A stretch of DNA of 64,000 nt from Streptomyces canus (GTDB lineage Bacteria > Actinomycetota > Actinomycetes > Streptomycetales > Streptomycetaceae): assembly GCF_030816965.1 (NCBI RefSeq), contig NZ_JAUSYQ010000002.1, positions 1,116,001 through 1,180,000 on the forward strand, read 5' to 3'. The notes below the pieces were generated by a model, which was not told the DNA's origin, did not search any database, and saw only the letters and a list, made by a program, of their open reading frames with translations. A program made the translations under genes and the position numbers. The first letter of the stretch is position 1. Each line of letters begins with the position of its first letter. This document shows positions 33,501 to 41,087 of this stretch, one piece after another.

Positions 33501-33915
33501 TGGAGGGGGCCGAGGAGCCCAGGACCGGTACGCCGGCGGCGCGGGCGGCGGCGACCGCGCGGGCCTTGTTGCCGGTCAGTTCGAGGATGTCGGCGCTGGG
33601 GCCGACGAAGGTGATGCCCGCTTCCTCGCACGCGCGCGCGAGCTCGGGGTTCTCGGAGAGGAAGCCGTAGCCCGGGTAGACGGCGTCGGCACCGGCCAGG
33701 CGGGCAGCGCGGATGATCTCGTCGACGGAGAGATAGGCCCGCACGGGATGGCCCGGTTCGCCGATCTCGTAGGCCTCGTCGGCCTTGAGCCGGTGCAGTG
33801 AGTTGCGGTCTTCGTGCGGGAAGACGGCGACCGTCCTCGCGCCCACCTCATAACCCGCGCGAAACGCGCGGATCGCGATCTCACCACGGTTGGCGACCAG
33901 TACCTTGCGGAGCAT
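30538..33915 (-). CDS. pyc: Pyruvate carboxylase
   Basis: 1125 aa single-chain biotin enzyme that makes oxaloacetate from pyruvate, ATP and bicarbonate, the main anaplerotic route. Biotin carboxylase occupies about residues 1-450 (MLRKVLVANRGEIAIRAFRA, GYGFLSENPELA, GGGGRGMRRV). The carboxyltransferase domain follows at about 530-800 (TFRDAHQSLLATRVRTKDM, VLAVKDMAGLL, HTHDTAGG), and a C-terminal biotinyl domain has EAMKME with biotin on Lys1091. The ATG 12 codons inside the longest frame is chosen because it gives the family N-terminus. All modules are intact and the length is standard. Confidence 0.96.
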   Translation of the reverse strand: MLRKVLVANRGEIAIRAFRAGYEVGARTVAVFPHEDRNSLHRLKADEAYEIGEPGHPVRAYLSVDEIIRAARLAGADAVYPGYGFLSENPELARACEEAGITFVGPSADILELTGNKARAVAAARAAGVPVLGSSAPSTDVDELVRAADDIGFPVFVKAVAGGGGRGMRRVQDPAQLRESIEAAAREAASAFGDSTVFLEKAVVEPRHIEVQILADGHGNVIHLYERDCSVQRRHQKVIELAPAPNLDPDLRDRICADAVRFAREIGYRNAGTVEFLLDREGNHVFIEMNPRIQVEHTVTEEVTDVDLVQAQLRIAAGATLADLGLSQETVQLHGAALQCRITTEDPANGFRPDTGRISAYRSPGGSGIRLDGGTTHAGTEISAHFDSMLVKLSCRGRDFTTAVNRARRAVAEFRIRGVATNIPFLQAVLDDPDFQAGNVTTSFIEQRPHLLTSRHSADRGTKLLTYLADRTVNKPHGERPDVIDPVTKLPRVDTGVEPPAGSKQRLTELGPGGFAGWLRESPTIGVTDTTFRDAHQSLLATRVRTKDMLAVAPAVARTLPELLSLECWGGATYDVALRFLAEDPWERLAALREAVPNICLQMLLRGRNTVGYTPYPTEVTDAFVQEAAATGIDIFRIFDALNDVSQMRPAIEAVRSTGTSIAEVALCYTSDLSDPNERLYTLDYYLRLAEQIVDAGAHVLAVKDMAGLLRAPAAAKLVSALRREFDLPVHIHTHDTAGGQLATYLAAIQAGADAVDGAVASMAGTTSQPSLSAIVAATDHSDRPTGLDLRAVGDLEPYWESVRKIYAPFEAGLASPTGRVYDHEIPGGQLSNLRTQAVALGLGDRFEDIEAMYAAADKILGHLVKVTPSSKVVGDLALHLVGAGVTPKEFEETPDRFDIPDSVIGFLRGELGTPPGGWPEPFRTKALQGRADAKPVQELNAEDRTGLEKDRRSTLNRLLFPAPTREYETHRQSYGDTSLLDSKDFFYGLRPGKEYAVDLEPGVRLLIALEAIGEADERGMRTVMSTLNGQLRPIQIRDRAASSDIPTTEKADRSDPGHVAAPFAGVVTLAVAEGDEVDAGATVATIEAMKMEAAITASKAGRVSRLAINKIQQVEGGDLLVEIA

Positions 33916-34063
33916 TCCCGTTTCCCTTCCGCCTGCCGGTGACGCCCCCATGGTCTCGGCAAAGACCGCCGGTGGCCATGAGAGTCAGGTCACGTGTCGC
34001 GGACGGTTTGGTGGTGATCTGCGCAGGTACGGCGGTGGTACGACCTTCTGCGGGCAGTTCCGG

Positions 34064-34852
34064 TCACTGGACCGTCCCGGTGAAGGGGGTCACCGGCCGC
34101 TCCAGGCGCTCCCCGTCCACGGTGATGTCGACGGCTTCGTTGAAGAACGCGAGCAGCCCCTTGACGGCGGCCACGGCGGGGAGCGGGTCCGGGTAGCTCC
34201 AGACGATGTTCGCGTGGCCACCCGTCGACCAGTACTCGGCGGTGCCCTTGTAGGGGCAGCCGGTGTGGTGGTCGGTGGCTTCGAGGAGGTCGAGGCGGAC
34301 GTCCTCGCGCGGGATGTAGTAGCGCGTGGGCAGGCCCGTCTCGAAGAGCAGGACGGGGCGGTGGGTGTCGGCGACGACCGTCCCGTCGATCTCGACCCGG
34401 ACATGGCGGCTGCCGGCCATGGCGTCGACCCGTTTGTGCGGGTCACGGGGGTGGACGAAGATCTCTTCCTCCTCCTCGTACCAGTGGTCGAGGCCGGTGC
34501 CCCGGTGCCGGAACCACGCGAAGGCGATGTGGCCGGCGAGGTCGGCGGCCGGGAAGGTCCAGGCGGCGTTCTCGACGAGCTCGCCGTCGACCTCGAGGTC
34601 GTAGAAGATCCGGGATCCGGTGTGGGTACCGGTGGCCGGGTTCTTCGCGGGCCGGAGCAGGTCCTCGCGGACGTCGGCGCGCGGGAAGGCGTACAGCGGG
34701 ACGGGGAAGTCCGGTTCCCAGACGAGGACGGGGTGCCGGCTGTCGACGACGGTGACGTCTCCCTTGCGGCCGCGCACCCAGCGTTCGCTGGGCTCCCACA
34801 GCAGGCCTTCCGGGGTGGTCCGTACGTCTCGTGCGGTGGGGAAGGTGGTCAC
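34064..34852 (-). CDS. Tandem DUF427-domain protein
   Basis: 262 aa from a GTG with AAGGAG upstream. Two copies of the DUF427 fold lie in tandem: about residues 30-125 (VVDSRHPVLVWEPDFPVPLYAFPRADVREDLL... AWTFP) and about 145-255 (VRVEIDGTVVADTHRPVLLFETGLPTRYYIPREDVRLDLL... TGCPYKGTAEYWS). The second copy keeps the family's CPYKG motif. Function is unknown; the domain is widespread in soil bacteria and fungi. The desulfurase-like gene ends 13 bp upstream on the same strand, so the pair forms an operon. Confidence 0.88.
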   Translation of the reverse strand: MTTFPTARDVRTTPEGLLWEPSERWVRGRKGDVTVVDSRHPVLVWEPDFPVPLYAFPRADVREDLLRPAKNPATGTHTGSRIFYDLEVDGELVENAAWTFPAADLAGHIAFAWFRHRGTGLDHWYEEEEEIFVHPRDPHKRVDAMAGSRHVRVEIDGTVVADTHRPVLLFETGLPTRYYIPREDVRLDLLEATDHHTGCPYKGTAEYWSTGGHANIVWSYPDPLPAVAAVKGLLAFFNEAVDITVDGERLERPVTPFTGTVQ

Positions 34853-34865
34853 GGGCGTCTCTCCT

Positions 34866-36062
34866 TCACCTCTTCAGGAAGTCGGTCAGTCCCGTCAGGA
34901 GCCGGTCGACGTCCGGTGCGTCGTTGTAGGGGGCGAGGCCGACGCGCAGGCCGCCGGTGTCGCCGAGGCCGAGGTGGCGGGAGGCCTCGATGGCGTAGAA
35001 GGAACCGGCCGGGGCCTGGACGCCACGCTCCGCGAGGAAGCCGTACGCGTCGGCCGTGCTGTGGTTCTCGAAGGTCAGCAGGACGGTCGGGGTGCGGTCG
35101 GCGGCCCTGGAGTGGACGGTGACGCCGTCGAGCGCGGCGAGCCCCTCGTCGATCCGGGCGCGCAGGACCCGTTCGTGGGCTTCGAGCGCGGCGAACCCGG
35201 CGCTCAGCCGCTCCCGCCGGGTGCCGGTGGCCTCCGGGTCCAGCCGCTCGGCGAGGAAGTCGACCGCCGCTGTCGTGCCGGCGAGGAACTCGTAGGGCAG
35301 CGTGCCCAGTTCGAAGCGCTCCGGGACGGCGTCGGTGGAGGGCAGGAGCTTGTCCGGGCGCAGGGTCTCCAGCAACTCCGGGCGGGCGGCGAGGACTCCG
35401 TGGTGCGGGCCGAGGAACTTGTACGGGGAGCAGACGAAGAAGTCCGCGCCGAGCGCCTCGAGATCGACCAGGGCGTGGGCCGTGTAGTGGACGCCGTCGA
35501 CGTGGACGAGTGCGCCGACCTCGTGCGCCGCCCGGGCGATGGCGGGGATGTCGGGGCGCGTGCCGATCAGGTTGGAGGCCGCGGTGACGGCGACGAGCCG
35601 GGTTCGCTCGGTCAGTACGGCCCGGATGGCGTCGACCGTCAACTCACCTGTCTCCGGGTCGAATTCGGCCCACCGTACGGTGGCACCGGACTGGACCCAG
35701 GGGCGGATGTTGGCGTCGTGGTCGAGGCGGGTGACGACCACCTCGTCGCCGGGTGACCAGGTCTTGGCGAGGGTGCGCGAGAGATCGTAGGTGAGTTGGG
35801 TGGCGCTGCGGCCGAAGACGATCCCCGAGGGGCTCGCCCCGAGCAGGTCGGCCATCGCCCGGCGGGCCCCGGTGACGAGGGCCTCGGCGTTGCGCTCCCC
35901 CAGTGTCACCTGTCCCCGGTTCGACAGGGGCTGCGCCAGGGCGTCGGCGATGGCCCGGATGACGGGCTCGGGGGTCTGGGTGCCGCCGGGGCCGTCGAAG
36001 TGGGCGATACCGGCGGCCAGGGCCGGGAAGTGGGAGCGGAGGGCGGCGATGTCGTACGTCAC
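34866..36062 (-). CDS. Cysteine-desulfurase-like PLP enzyme (class V aminotransferase fold)
   Basis: 398 aa from a GTG with GAGGAG about 9 nt upstream. The class V aminotransferase fold is clear: IAHFDGPGGTQTP start, VHVDGVHYTAH with the PLP-binding Asp, and the Schiff-base Lys in FFVCSPYKFLGPHHG. It resembles the TIGR01976 cysteine-desulfurase-like group. The mobile-loop Cys of true IscS/SufS enzymes is not evident, so activity may differ (for example a lyase). It is co-transcribed with the tandem-DUF427 gene. Confidence 0.88.
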   Translation of the reverse strand: MTYDIAALRSHFPALAAGIAHFDGPGGTQTPEPVIRAIADALAQPLSNRGQVTLGERNAEALVTGARRAMADLLGASPSGIVFGRSATQLTYDLSRTLAKTWSPGDEVVVTRLDHDANIRPWVQSGATVRWAEFDPETGELTVDAIRAVLTERTRLVAVTAASNLIGTRPDIPAIARAAHEVGALVHVDGVHYTAHALVDLEALGADFFVCSPYKFLGPHHGVLAARPELLETLRPDKLLPSTDAVPERFELGTLPYEFLAGTTAAVDFLAERLDPEATGTRRERLSAGFAALEAHERVLRARIDEGLAALDGVTVHSRAADRTPTVLLTFENHSTADAYGFLAERGVQAPAGSFYAIEASRHLGLGDTGGLRVGLAPYNDAPDVDRLLTGLTDFLKR

Positions 36063-36106
36063 GTGGGGGCTCCTCGGTCCGGCCGGTTCCAGGTGATCTC
36101 AGCCTG

Positions 36107-36475
36107 TCACGCCGTTCGCAGGCTCTCGTGGTGAGCCCGGTTCGTGGCCATCAGCCCGTCGAGGGCGTCCCGGGTCCGGATCAGTTCCGCGATGTGATCG
36201 GTGAGCCGGTCGCGTTCCTCGGCCATCCGCTCCAGGGCGGCGTCGGACGTCTCCGCGCTGGGTGAGTCGACGCACGGCAGGAGTTCGGCGATCGTACGGC
36301 TGGACAGACCGGCCGCGTACATCCGCTGGAGGAATGTCACGCGCTCGACGGCCGGCTGTGTGTAGTGCCGCTGCCCGCTCGCGCTGCGCGTGCTGGTGAG
36401 CAGCCCCTGCTCCTCGTAGTAGCGCAGGGCACGGACGCTGACCCCGGCCCGTGCCGCCAGTTCCCCGATGCGCAC
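36107..36475 (-). CDS. MerR-family transcriptional regulator
   Basis: 122 aa from a GTG with AGGGAGG 5 nt upstream. The N-terminal winged HTH is MRIGELAARAGVSVRALRYYEEQGLLTSTRSASGQRHYTQPAVERVTFLQRM, followed by the dimerisation coiled coil (about 85-118). It has no C-terminal metal-binding Cys set and no SoxR-like [2Fe-2S] cluster; the single Cys (ELLPCVDS) stands alone. The gene diverges from the Old Yellow Enzyme gene, whose promoter has MerR-type geometry, so it is the presumed activator. Confidence 0.9.
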   Translation of the reverse strand: MRIGELAARAGVSVRALRYYEEQGLLTSTRSASGQRHYTQPAVERVTFLQRMYAAGLSSRTIAELLPCVDSPSAETSDAALERMAEERDRLTDHIAELIRTRDALDGLMATNRAHHESLRTA

Positions 36476-36494
36476 GCGTTCCTCCCTCACGGAC

Positions 36495-36526
36495 TTGACC
36501 CTCACGTCGACGTCAGGTTTTAGCGT
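36495..36526 (+). promoter_or_regulatory. MerR-type promoter of the Old Yellow Enzyme gene
   Basis: TTGACC (36495-36500) and TTAGCG/TAGCGT (from 36520) are separated by 19-20 bp rather than 17. The spacer holds the near-perfect dyad CCTCACGTCGACGTCAGG (36500-36517). Long spacers with a central dyad are the hallmark of MerR-activated promoters. Confidence 0.7.
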
Positions 36527-36575
36527 ACCTGCGTGCCCGGGAAACGGGTGCGACGGATCACGAAGGAGACATGAC

Positions 36576-37649
36576 GTGACGACCCTTTTCACCGGTTTCC
36601 GGCTCGGCGGACTGCGGCTGCCCAACCGCGTGGTCATGGCCCCGATGACACGGGTGCGGGCCGCCGAGGGCGGTCTGGCGACGCCGTCGATGGCGCGTTA
36701 CTACGCCCAGCGCGCCACGGCAGGCCTGATCGTCACCGAAGGGGTGCAGCCGAGCCTGATCGGGCAGTCCAATCCGGGGACGCCGGGGCTGTACACCGAC
36801 GAGCAGGTGGTCGCCTGGCGGCCGGTGACCGAGGCCGTGCACACCAACGGGGGCCGGATCTTCGCGCAGATCATGCACGGCGGCCGGGTCTCGCACCCGG
36901 ACACCACCGGCCTGCGGCCCGTCGGCCCCTCGGCCGTCCCCGCCACCGGCGAGGTGTTCACGCCCACGGGACCGCAGCCCGCGCCGGTTCCGCGCGCGCT
37001 GGGCACAGAGGAGGTGCCCGAGCACGCCGAGTCGTACGCCGAGGCCGCGCGCCGCGCCGTCGACGCCGGGTTCGACGGGGTGGAACTGCACGGCGCCAAC
37101 GGCTACTTGATCTCGCAGTTCCTGGCCCCCAACGCCAATCTGCGCACGGACCGTTACGGCGGTTCGGTGACCAACCGGATCCGGTTCGCCGTGGAGGCGG
37201 CGGCCGCGACCGTCGACGCCGTGGGTGCCGAGCGGACCGGGATCCGGCTCTCACCGGGCGGCACGTTCTGGGGAGTCGAGGAGACCCAGGTCGTCGAGCT
37301 GTACACCGCGCTGCTGACCGAGCTGTCCCGTCTCGGGCTGGCCTACGTTCATCTGGAGGCCACCGCCCCCGAGGAGACGCTCCTGAACCTGCGGCGGGTC
37401 TGGCCCGGTGCCCTCGTCATGAACCCGGTGCTGCCGCTGGGCGCCAAGCAGGCCGGCCGCTCCGAGGCCGACCACTGGCTCGGTCTCGGCGCCGATCTCA
37501 TCAGCTTCGGCCGCGCGTTCATCGCCAACCCTGACCTGGTCGAGCGGCTGCGCACCGATCTGCCGATCGCCCCCGCCGACGAGGCCACCTACTTCCAGGG
37601 CGGCGACAACGGCTACCTCACTTATCCCGCATACCAGTACACAGCGTGA
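36576..37649 (+). CDS. Alkene reductase (Old Yellow Enzyme family)
   Basis: 357 aa from a GTG with GAAGGAG 7 nt upstream; the ATG at 36571 is out of frame and stops at once. FMN-dependent NAD(P)H ene-reductase of the NemA/xenobiotic-reductase type: LPNRVVMAPMTRVRA, QIMHGGRVSHP, the substrate-binding HGANGYLISQFL (the usual H/N pair) and RYGGSVTNRIRF. Reduces activated C=C bonds, nitro esters and electrophiles. Divergent from the MerR regulator and probably induced by such electrophiles. Confidence 0.93.
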   Translation: MTTLFTGFRLGGLRLPNRVVMAPMTRVRAAEGGLATPSMARYYAQRATAGLIVTEGVQPSLIGQSNPGTPGLYTDEQVVAWRPVTEAVHTNGGRIFAQIMHGGRVSHPDTTGLRPVGPSAVPATGEVFTPTGPQPAPVPRALGTEEVPEHAESYAEAARRAVDAGFDGVELHGANGYLISQFLAPNANLRTDRYGGSVTNRIRFAVEAAAATVDAVGAERTGIRLSPGGTFWGVEETQVVELYTALLTELSRLGLAYVHLEATAPEETLLNLRRVWPGALVMNPVLPLGAKQAGRSEADHWLGLGADLISFGRAFIANPDLVERLRTDLPIAPADEATYFQGGDNGYLTYPAYQYTA

Positions 37650-37723
37650 CGCCCAGGCGGCGGGGACACCACGAAAGGGTAACGAGGGTCAACCACAGGC
37701 AATGTCGGGTGGTCTAGCCCGGC

Positions 37724-38983
37724 ATGAAGATCTCTTTCCTGCTCCACAACGCCTACGGGATCGGAGGCACCATCACCACGACCTTCAATCTGGCCCAGGC
37801 CCTGGCCGAACGGCACGAGGTGGAGATCGTGTCCGTGCTGCGGCACCGGGAGCTGCCCAACTTCGTGCTGGATCCGAAGGTTTCGCTGCGACCGCTGGTC
37901 GATCTCAGAGAGGAGAAGGAGCACCCTCTACATCTGAGACCGGCGCGGGTGTTCCCGCGCTCCGAGTACCGGTACGGGCAGTACAGCGAGTTGACCGACC
38001 AGCGCATATCGGAGGCCCTCGCCGCCATCGACGCGGACGCGGTGATCGGCACCCGGCCGGGGCTCAACGTGCATCTCGCGGGTCAGGCGCCGCCTCATGT
38101 CGCCCGGATCGGGCAGGAGCACCTCACCCTGGACAACCACTCGCCCCGGCTGCGCACCGCGCTGCGGCGGGCCTACCGGGGGCTCGACGTGCTCACCACG
38201 GTGACCGAGGCGGACGCGGGCGCCTACCGGCGGCAGATGCGGTTGCCGGGCGTCCGGGTCGAGGCGCTTCCGAACAGCGTGCCGGATTCCGTGCTGCCCG
38301 CGGCCGACGGTTCCGCGAAGGTGGTCGTCGCGGCCGGCCGGCTGGTCCCGGTGAAGCGGTACGACCTTCTCGTCGAGGCCTTCGCCGCGGTCGCCGCCGA
38401 GCATCCGGACTGGCAGCTGCGCATCTACGGCAAGGGGGACGAACACGACCGGCTTCGGCAGCTCGTCAACGACCTCGGTCTGTGGAACAACGTCTTCCTG
38501 ATGGGTGCCGCGGCTCCCATGGAGGCGGAGTGGGTCAAGGGCTCGATCGGGGCGGCCGCCTCCGACTTCGAACCCTTCGGCATGACCATCGTCGAGGCGA
38601 TGCGCTGCGGGCTGCCCGTGGTGAGCACCGACTGTCCCCACGGCCCCGCCGAGATCATCGCGGACGGGGTCGACGGGCGGTTGGTGCCGGTCGGGGACCG
38701 GGACGCCATGGCCGCGGCCCTGCTGGAGCTGGTCGGGGACGACGAGCTGCGCCGCCGGATGAGCCGGGCGGCCCTGGAGAACGCGCGGCGGTTCGCTCCC
38801 GGACCGGTGGTCGAGCAGGCCGAGCGGCTCATCACCGAGGCGGTCGCCGCGCGGCGGGCGGGACGGCCGGTCGTGCGGGAACGCCGGAGCACACATCTGG
38901 CCGCCCGGGGCTTCGCCGCCCGGGACACGGCTCTGGTCGCGGCGAGCGGTGCGCTGCGCATCGTACGAAAGGGGAGGCCGTGA
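37724..38983 (+). CDS. GT4-family glycosyltransferase
   Basis: 419 aa GT-B enzyme. The N-terminal half begins MKISFLLHNAYGIGGTITTTFNLAQALAERHEVEIVSV. The C-terminal donor site has VVAAGRLVPVKRYDLLVEAF, RIYGKGDEHDRLRQLV and EPFGMTIVEAMRCGLPVVSTD, the E-x7-E motif of retaining GT4 enzymes. Soluble, with possible peripheral membrane binding. No clear Shine-Dalgarno precedes the ATG. The next gene overlaps its stop by 4 bp (GTGA). Likely acts in cell-envelope or exopolysaccharide glycosylation; acceptor unknown. Confidence 0.9.
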   Translation: MKISFLLHNAYGIGGTITTTFNLAQALAERHEVEIVSVLRHRELPNFVLDPKVSLRPLVDLREEKEHPLHLRPARVFPRSEYRYGQYSELTDQRISEALAAIDADAVIGTRPGLNVHLAGQAPPHVARIGQEHLTLDNHSPRLRTALRRAYRGLDVLTTVTEADAGAYRRQMRLPGVRVEALPNSVPDSVLPAADGSAKVVVAAGRLVPVKRYDLLVEAFAAVAAEHPDWQLRIYGKGDEHDRLRQLVNDLGLWNNVFLMGAAAPMEAEWVKGSIGAAASDFEPFGMTIVEAMRCGLPVVSTDCPHGPAEIIADGVDGRLVPVGDRDAMAAALLELVGDDELRRRMSRAALENARRFAPGPVVEQAERLITEAVAARRAGRPVVRERRSTHLAARGFAARDTALVAASGALRIVRKGRP

Positions 38984-39753
38984 CGACGACACGCGCCGGA
39001 TGCGCGGTGGACACGGACGGCAGGATCATCTTCGAGGTGCCTCAGGCCCACGGCCGCCGGTTGCTGCTGCGGCTGCGTCCGAAGAAGGGACTGCCCGAGG
39101 AGACCCTGCACGTCCTCGACCTGAACTCGGCCGACGAGGGGCGCGCGCGTGCCGTGCTCGCGGCCGATCCCGTGCTCGCGGAGGGACGGTGGGACGTATA
39201 TCTGCTGGACGGATCCGAGCGCACACGGCTGCGTCCGGGCCCGCGTGACCTGCGGGTCCTGGTCGACGGACACCTGCGGGACCGGCACGCGCCGCTGGCC
39301 GTCCGGGTCCCCTACGTCACCAAGGACGGCTTTCTCGCGGTGCGGACCTGGCTGCGGCCCGCGCACGCGGAGGTCGACCGCGTGGACGTCACCGGCGGGG
39401 CACTGACGGTCTCGGCCCGGCTGCACGGCGCCTCGCTGCCGGCCGGCGCCGAGGTGCGGCTGCGGCTGCGGCGGGAGACAGGGACCGTACGCACGCTCGA
39501 GCCACAGGTCGGACAGGACGGCCGGAGCTTCTCCTTCACGGTCGACGACGAGACCCTGGACAACGGCATCTGGGACATGTTCGTACGGCCCGCGCCCGGA
39601 GCCCCGATGATCCGGCTCGCCCGGCTTCTGGACGACGTGGCGGACCGCAAGAACGTCTTCGTCTACCCGGGCGCCACGGCCGGGGGAATCGTCGTGCGGC
39701 CGTACTACACGGTCGACAACGACCTGTCGCTGGACGTGAAGCAGGCCGGCTGA
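38980..39753 (+). CDS. Conserved protein of unknown function coupled to GT4
   Basis: 257 aa from a GTG that overlaps the GT4 stop. No signal or membrane segment. The sequence is beta-rich, with alternating charged and hydrophobic strands and several Ig/beta-sandwich-like segments (HGRRLLLRLRPKKGLPEETLHVLDL, GRWDVYLLDGSERTRLRPGPRDLRVL, GALTVSARLHGASLPAGAEVRLRLRR, NGIWDMFVRPAPGAP). The C-terminus KNVFVYPGATAGGIVVRPYYTVDNDLSL resembles tails I have seen in actinobacterial wall-glycosylation proteins, but I cannot assign a family. The coupling suggests it assists or guides the glycosyltransferase. Confidence 0.75.
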   Translation: MTTTRAGCAVDTDGRIIFEVPQAHGRRLLLRLRPKKGLPEETLHVLDLNSADEGRARAVLAADPVLAEGRWDVYLLDGSERTRLRPGPRDLRVLVDGHLRDRHAPLAVRVPYVTKDGFLAVRTWLRPAHAEVDRVDVTGGALTVSARLHGASLPAGAEVRLRLRRETGTVRTLEPQVGQDGRSFSFTVDDETLDNGIWDMFVRPAPGAPMIRLARLLDDVADRKNVFVYPGATAGGIVVRPYYTVDNDLSLDVKQAG

Positions 39754-39808
39754 GCGGTCGACTCGGGCGAGCGGCACGTCCTCGCCGACGACCGCACCGC
39801 GCTGAAGG

Positions 39809-40966
39809 TCATCCCCAGAGCACGTGCAGGGTGGGCGGCTTGCGGAAGACCAGGCCGTACGGGGCGGCGGGGCGGTCCGGGTCGAGGCGGAGAGCGGGGA
39901 GACGGTCGAGCAGGTGCCGCAGGGCAACGCGGGTCTCCAGGCGGGCCAGGTGGGCGGCGAGGCAGTAGTGGGGGCCGTGGGCGAAGGCCAGCTGGAGGCG
40001 GGCGTTCGCGCGGCGGACGTCGAAGCGGTCGGGGTCGGGGAAGACGGCGGGGTCCCGGTTGGCACCCGTCAGGGAGACGGTGACGAGGTCACCCTTGTGG
40101 ATCGAAGCCGGGCCGAGAGCGATGTCCCGGGTGGCGTAGCGGTCGACGACGGCCGCGCCGGGTTCAAGACGCAGGGACTCCTCGATCGCGCCGTCCAGCA
40201 GGGCGAAGTCGTCCTGCACCAAGGCGAGTTGATCCGGGTGCCGGAGGAGATGCAGCAGTGCGTTGGTGATCATCGCCTCGGTGGTCTCTATGCCTCCGAA
40301 CATCAGCACCGCGGCGTTGGAGGCCACCTCCGGCAGCGCCAACCGGTCCGCGGCGGAGGTCAGGAGGGAGGTGGTGCCCTTTTCCGCGACCGTGGCCTCG
40401 ACCGCCGTCCGAAGCTCGGCGTACGCCTCCGGGCCCGCAGGTCCGGCCGTACGGCCCGCCGTGAGGTCCGAGACGGTCCGCACGATGGCGTCGTACCAGG
40501 AGAGCACCGTGTCCGTACCGGCGCCCACCAGCCCGAGTGCCTCGGTGACGACGGCGACGGCGAGCGGGCCGGCGAAACCGCGGCGCAGTTCGGCGGCGCC
40601 CGCCGGTTCGAGTGCGGTGACGAGGCGGTCGGTCTCCCGCTCGATGAACTCGGCGAAGCCGTCCCGCACTTCACGCGGGCGGAAGGGCGCGGTGAACGGC
40701 TCGCGGTGGCGGGTGTGTTCGTCGCCGTCCAGGGAAAGCATGCTGGGGCCGACGACCTGGGCGGTCGAGAAGCGGGGGTCGTCCACGGTGAAGGTGTCGG
40801 CGTCCCGCATCACGTCGAGCGCGAGATCGCGCCGGGTCACCAGCCAGCCGTTCAGTTCGGGCAGCCAGGAGACGGGTTCGTGGGCACGCAGTCGGGCCAG
40901 CCACGGATGCGGATCACTGGCGAGTTCGGCCAGCGTGGTGGTGGCGCCGAGCGGGAATCCGATCAC
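39809..40966 (-). CDS. Cytochrome P450
   Basis: 385 aa from a GTG with GGAG upstream. Soluble bacterial class: I-helix oxygen-activation motif GGIETT (224-229), K-helix ExxR (Glu263-Arg266, EESLR) and heme-binding loop FAHGPHYCLAAHLA with Cys335 as the thiolate ligand. The I-helix Glu-Thr replaces the more common Asp-Thr. No ferredoxin or ferredoxin reductase is adjacent, so redox partners come from elsewhere. Divergent from the three-gene MoxR module. Substrate unknown. Confidence 0.92.
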   Translation of the reverse strand: MIGFPLGATTTLAELASDPHPWLARLRAHEPVSWLPELNGWLVTRRDLALDVMRDADTFTVDDPRFSTAQVVGPSMLSLDGDEHTRHREPFTAPFRPREVRDGFAEFIERETDRLVTALEPAGAAELRRGFAGPLAVAVVTEALGLVGAGTDTVLSWYDAIVRTVSDLTAGRTAGPAGPEAYAELRTAVEATVAEKGTTSLLTSAADRLALPEVASNAAVLMFGGIETTEAMITNALLHLLRHPDQLALVQDDFALLDGAIEESLRLEPGAAVVDRYATRDIALGPASIHKGDLVTVSLTGANRDPAVFPDPDRFDVRRANARLQLAFAHGPHYCLAAHLARLETRVALRHLLDRLPALRLDPDRPAAPYGLVFRKPPTLHVLWG

Positions 40967-41087
40967 GCTCCAGGCTAACCCGGCGGAAAATACGTGGCAG
41001 ATGGGCGTGAGGCGGCTTACGCTGCTCGACGATGACGACTCACACTCCTGAACGATTGGGGGTCCCGTCCGCGCAAGGTGAGTGCTG

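Noticed and set aside
30211-33801. 1196-codon open frame on the plus strand
   Set aside because: Antisense shadow of pyruvate carboxylase.
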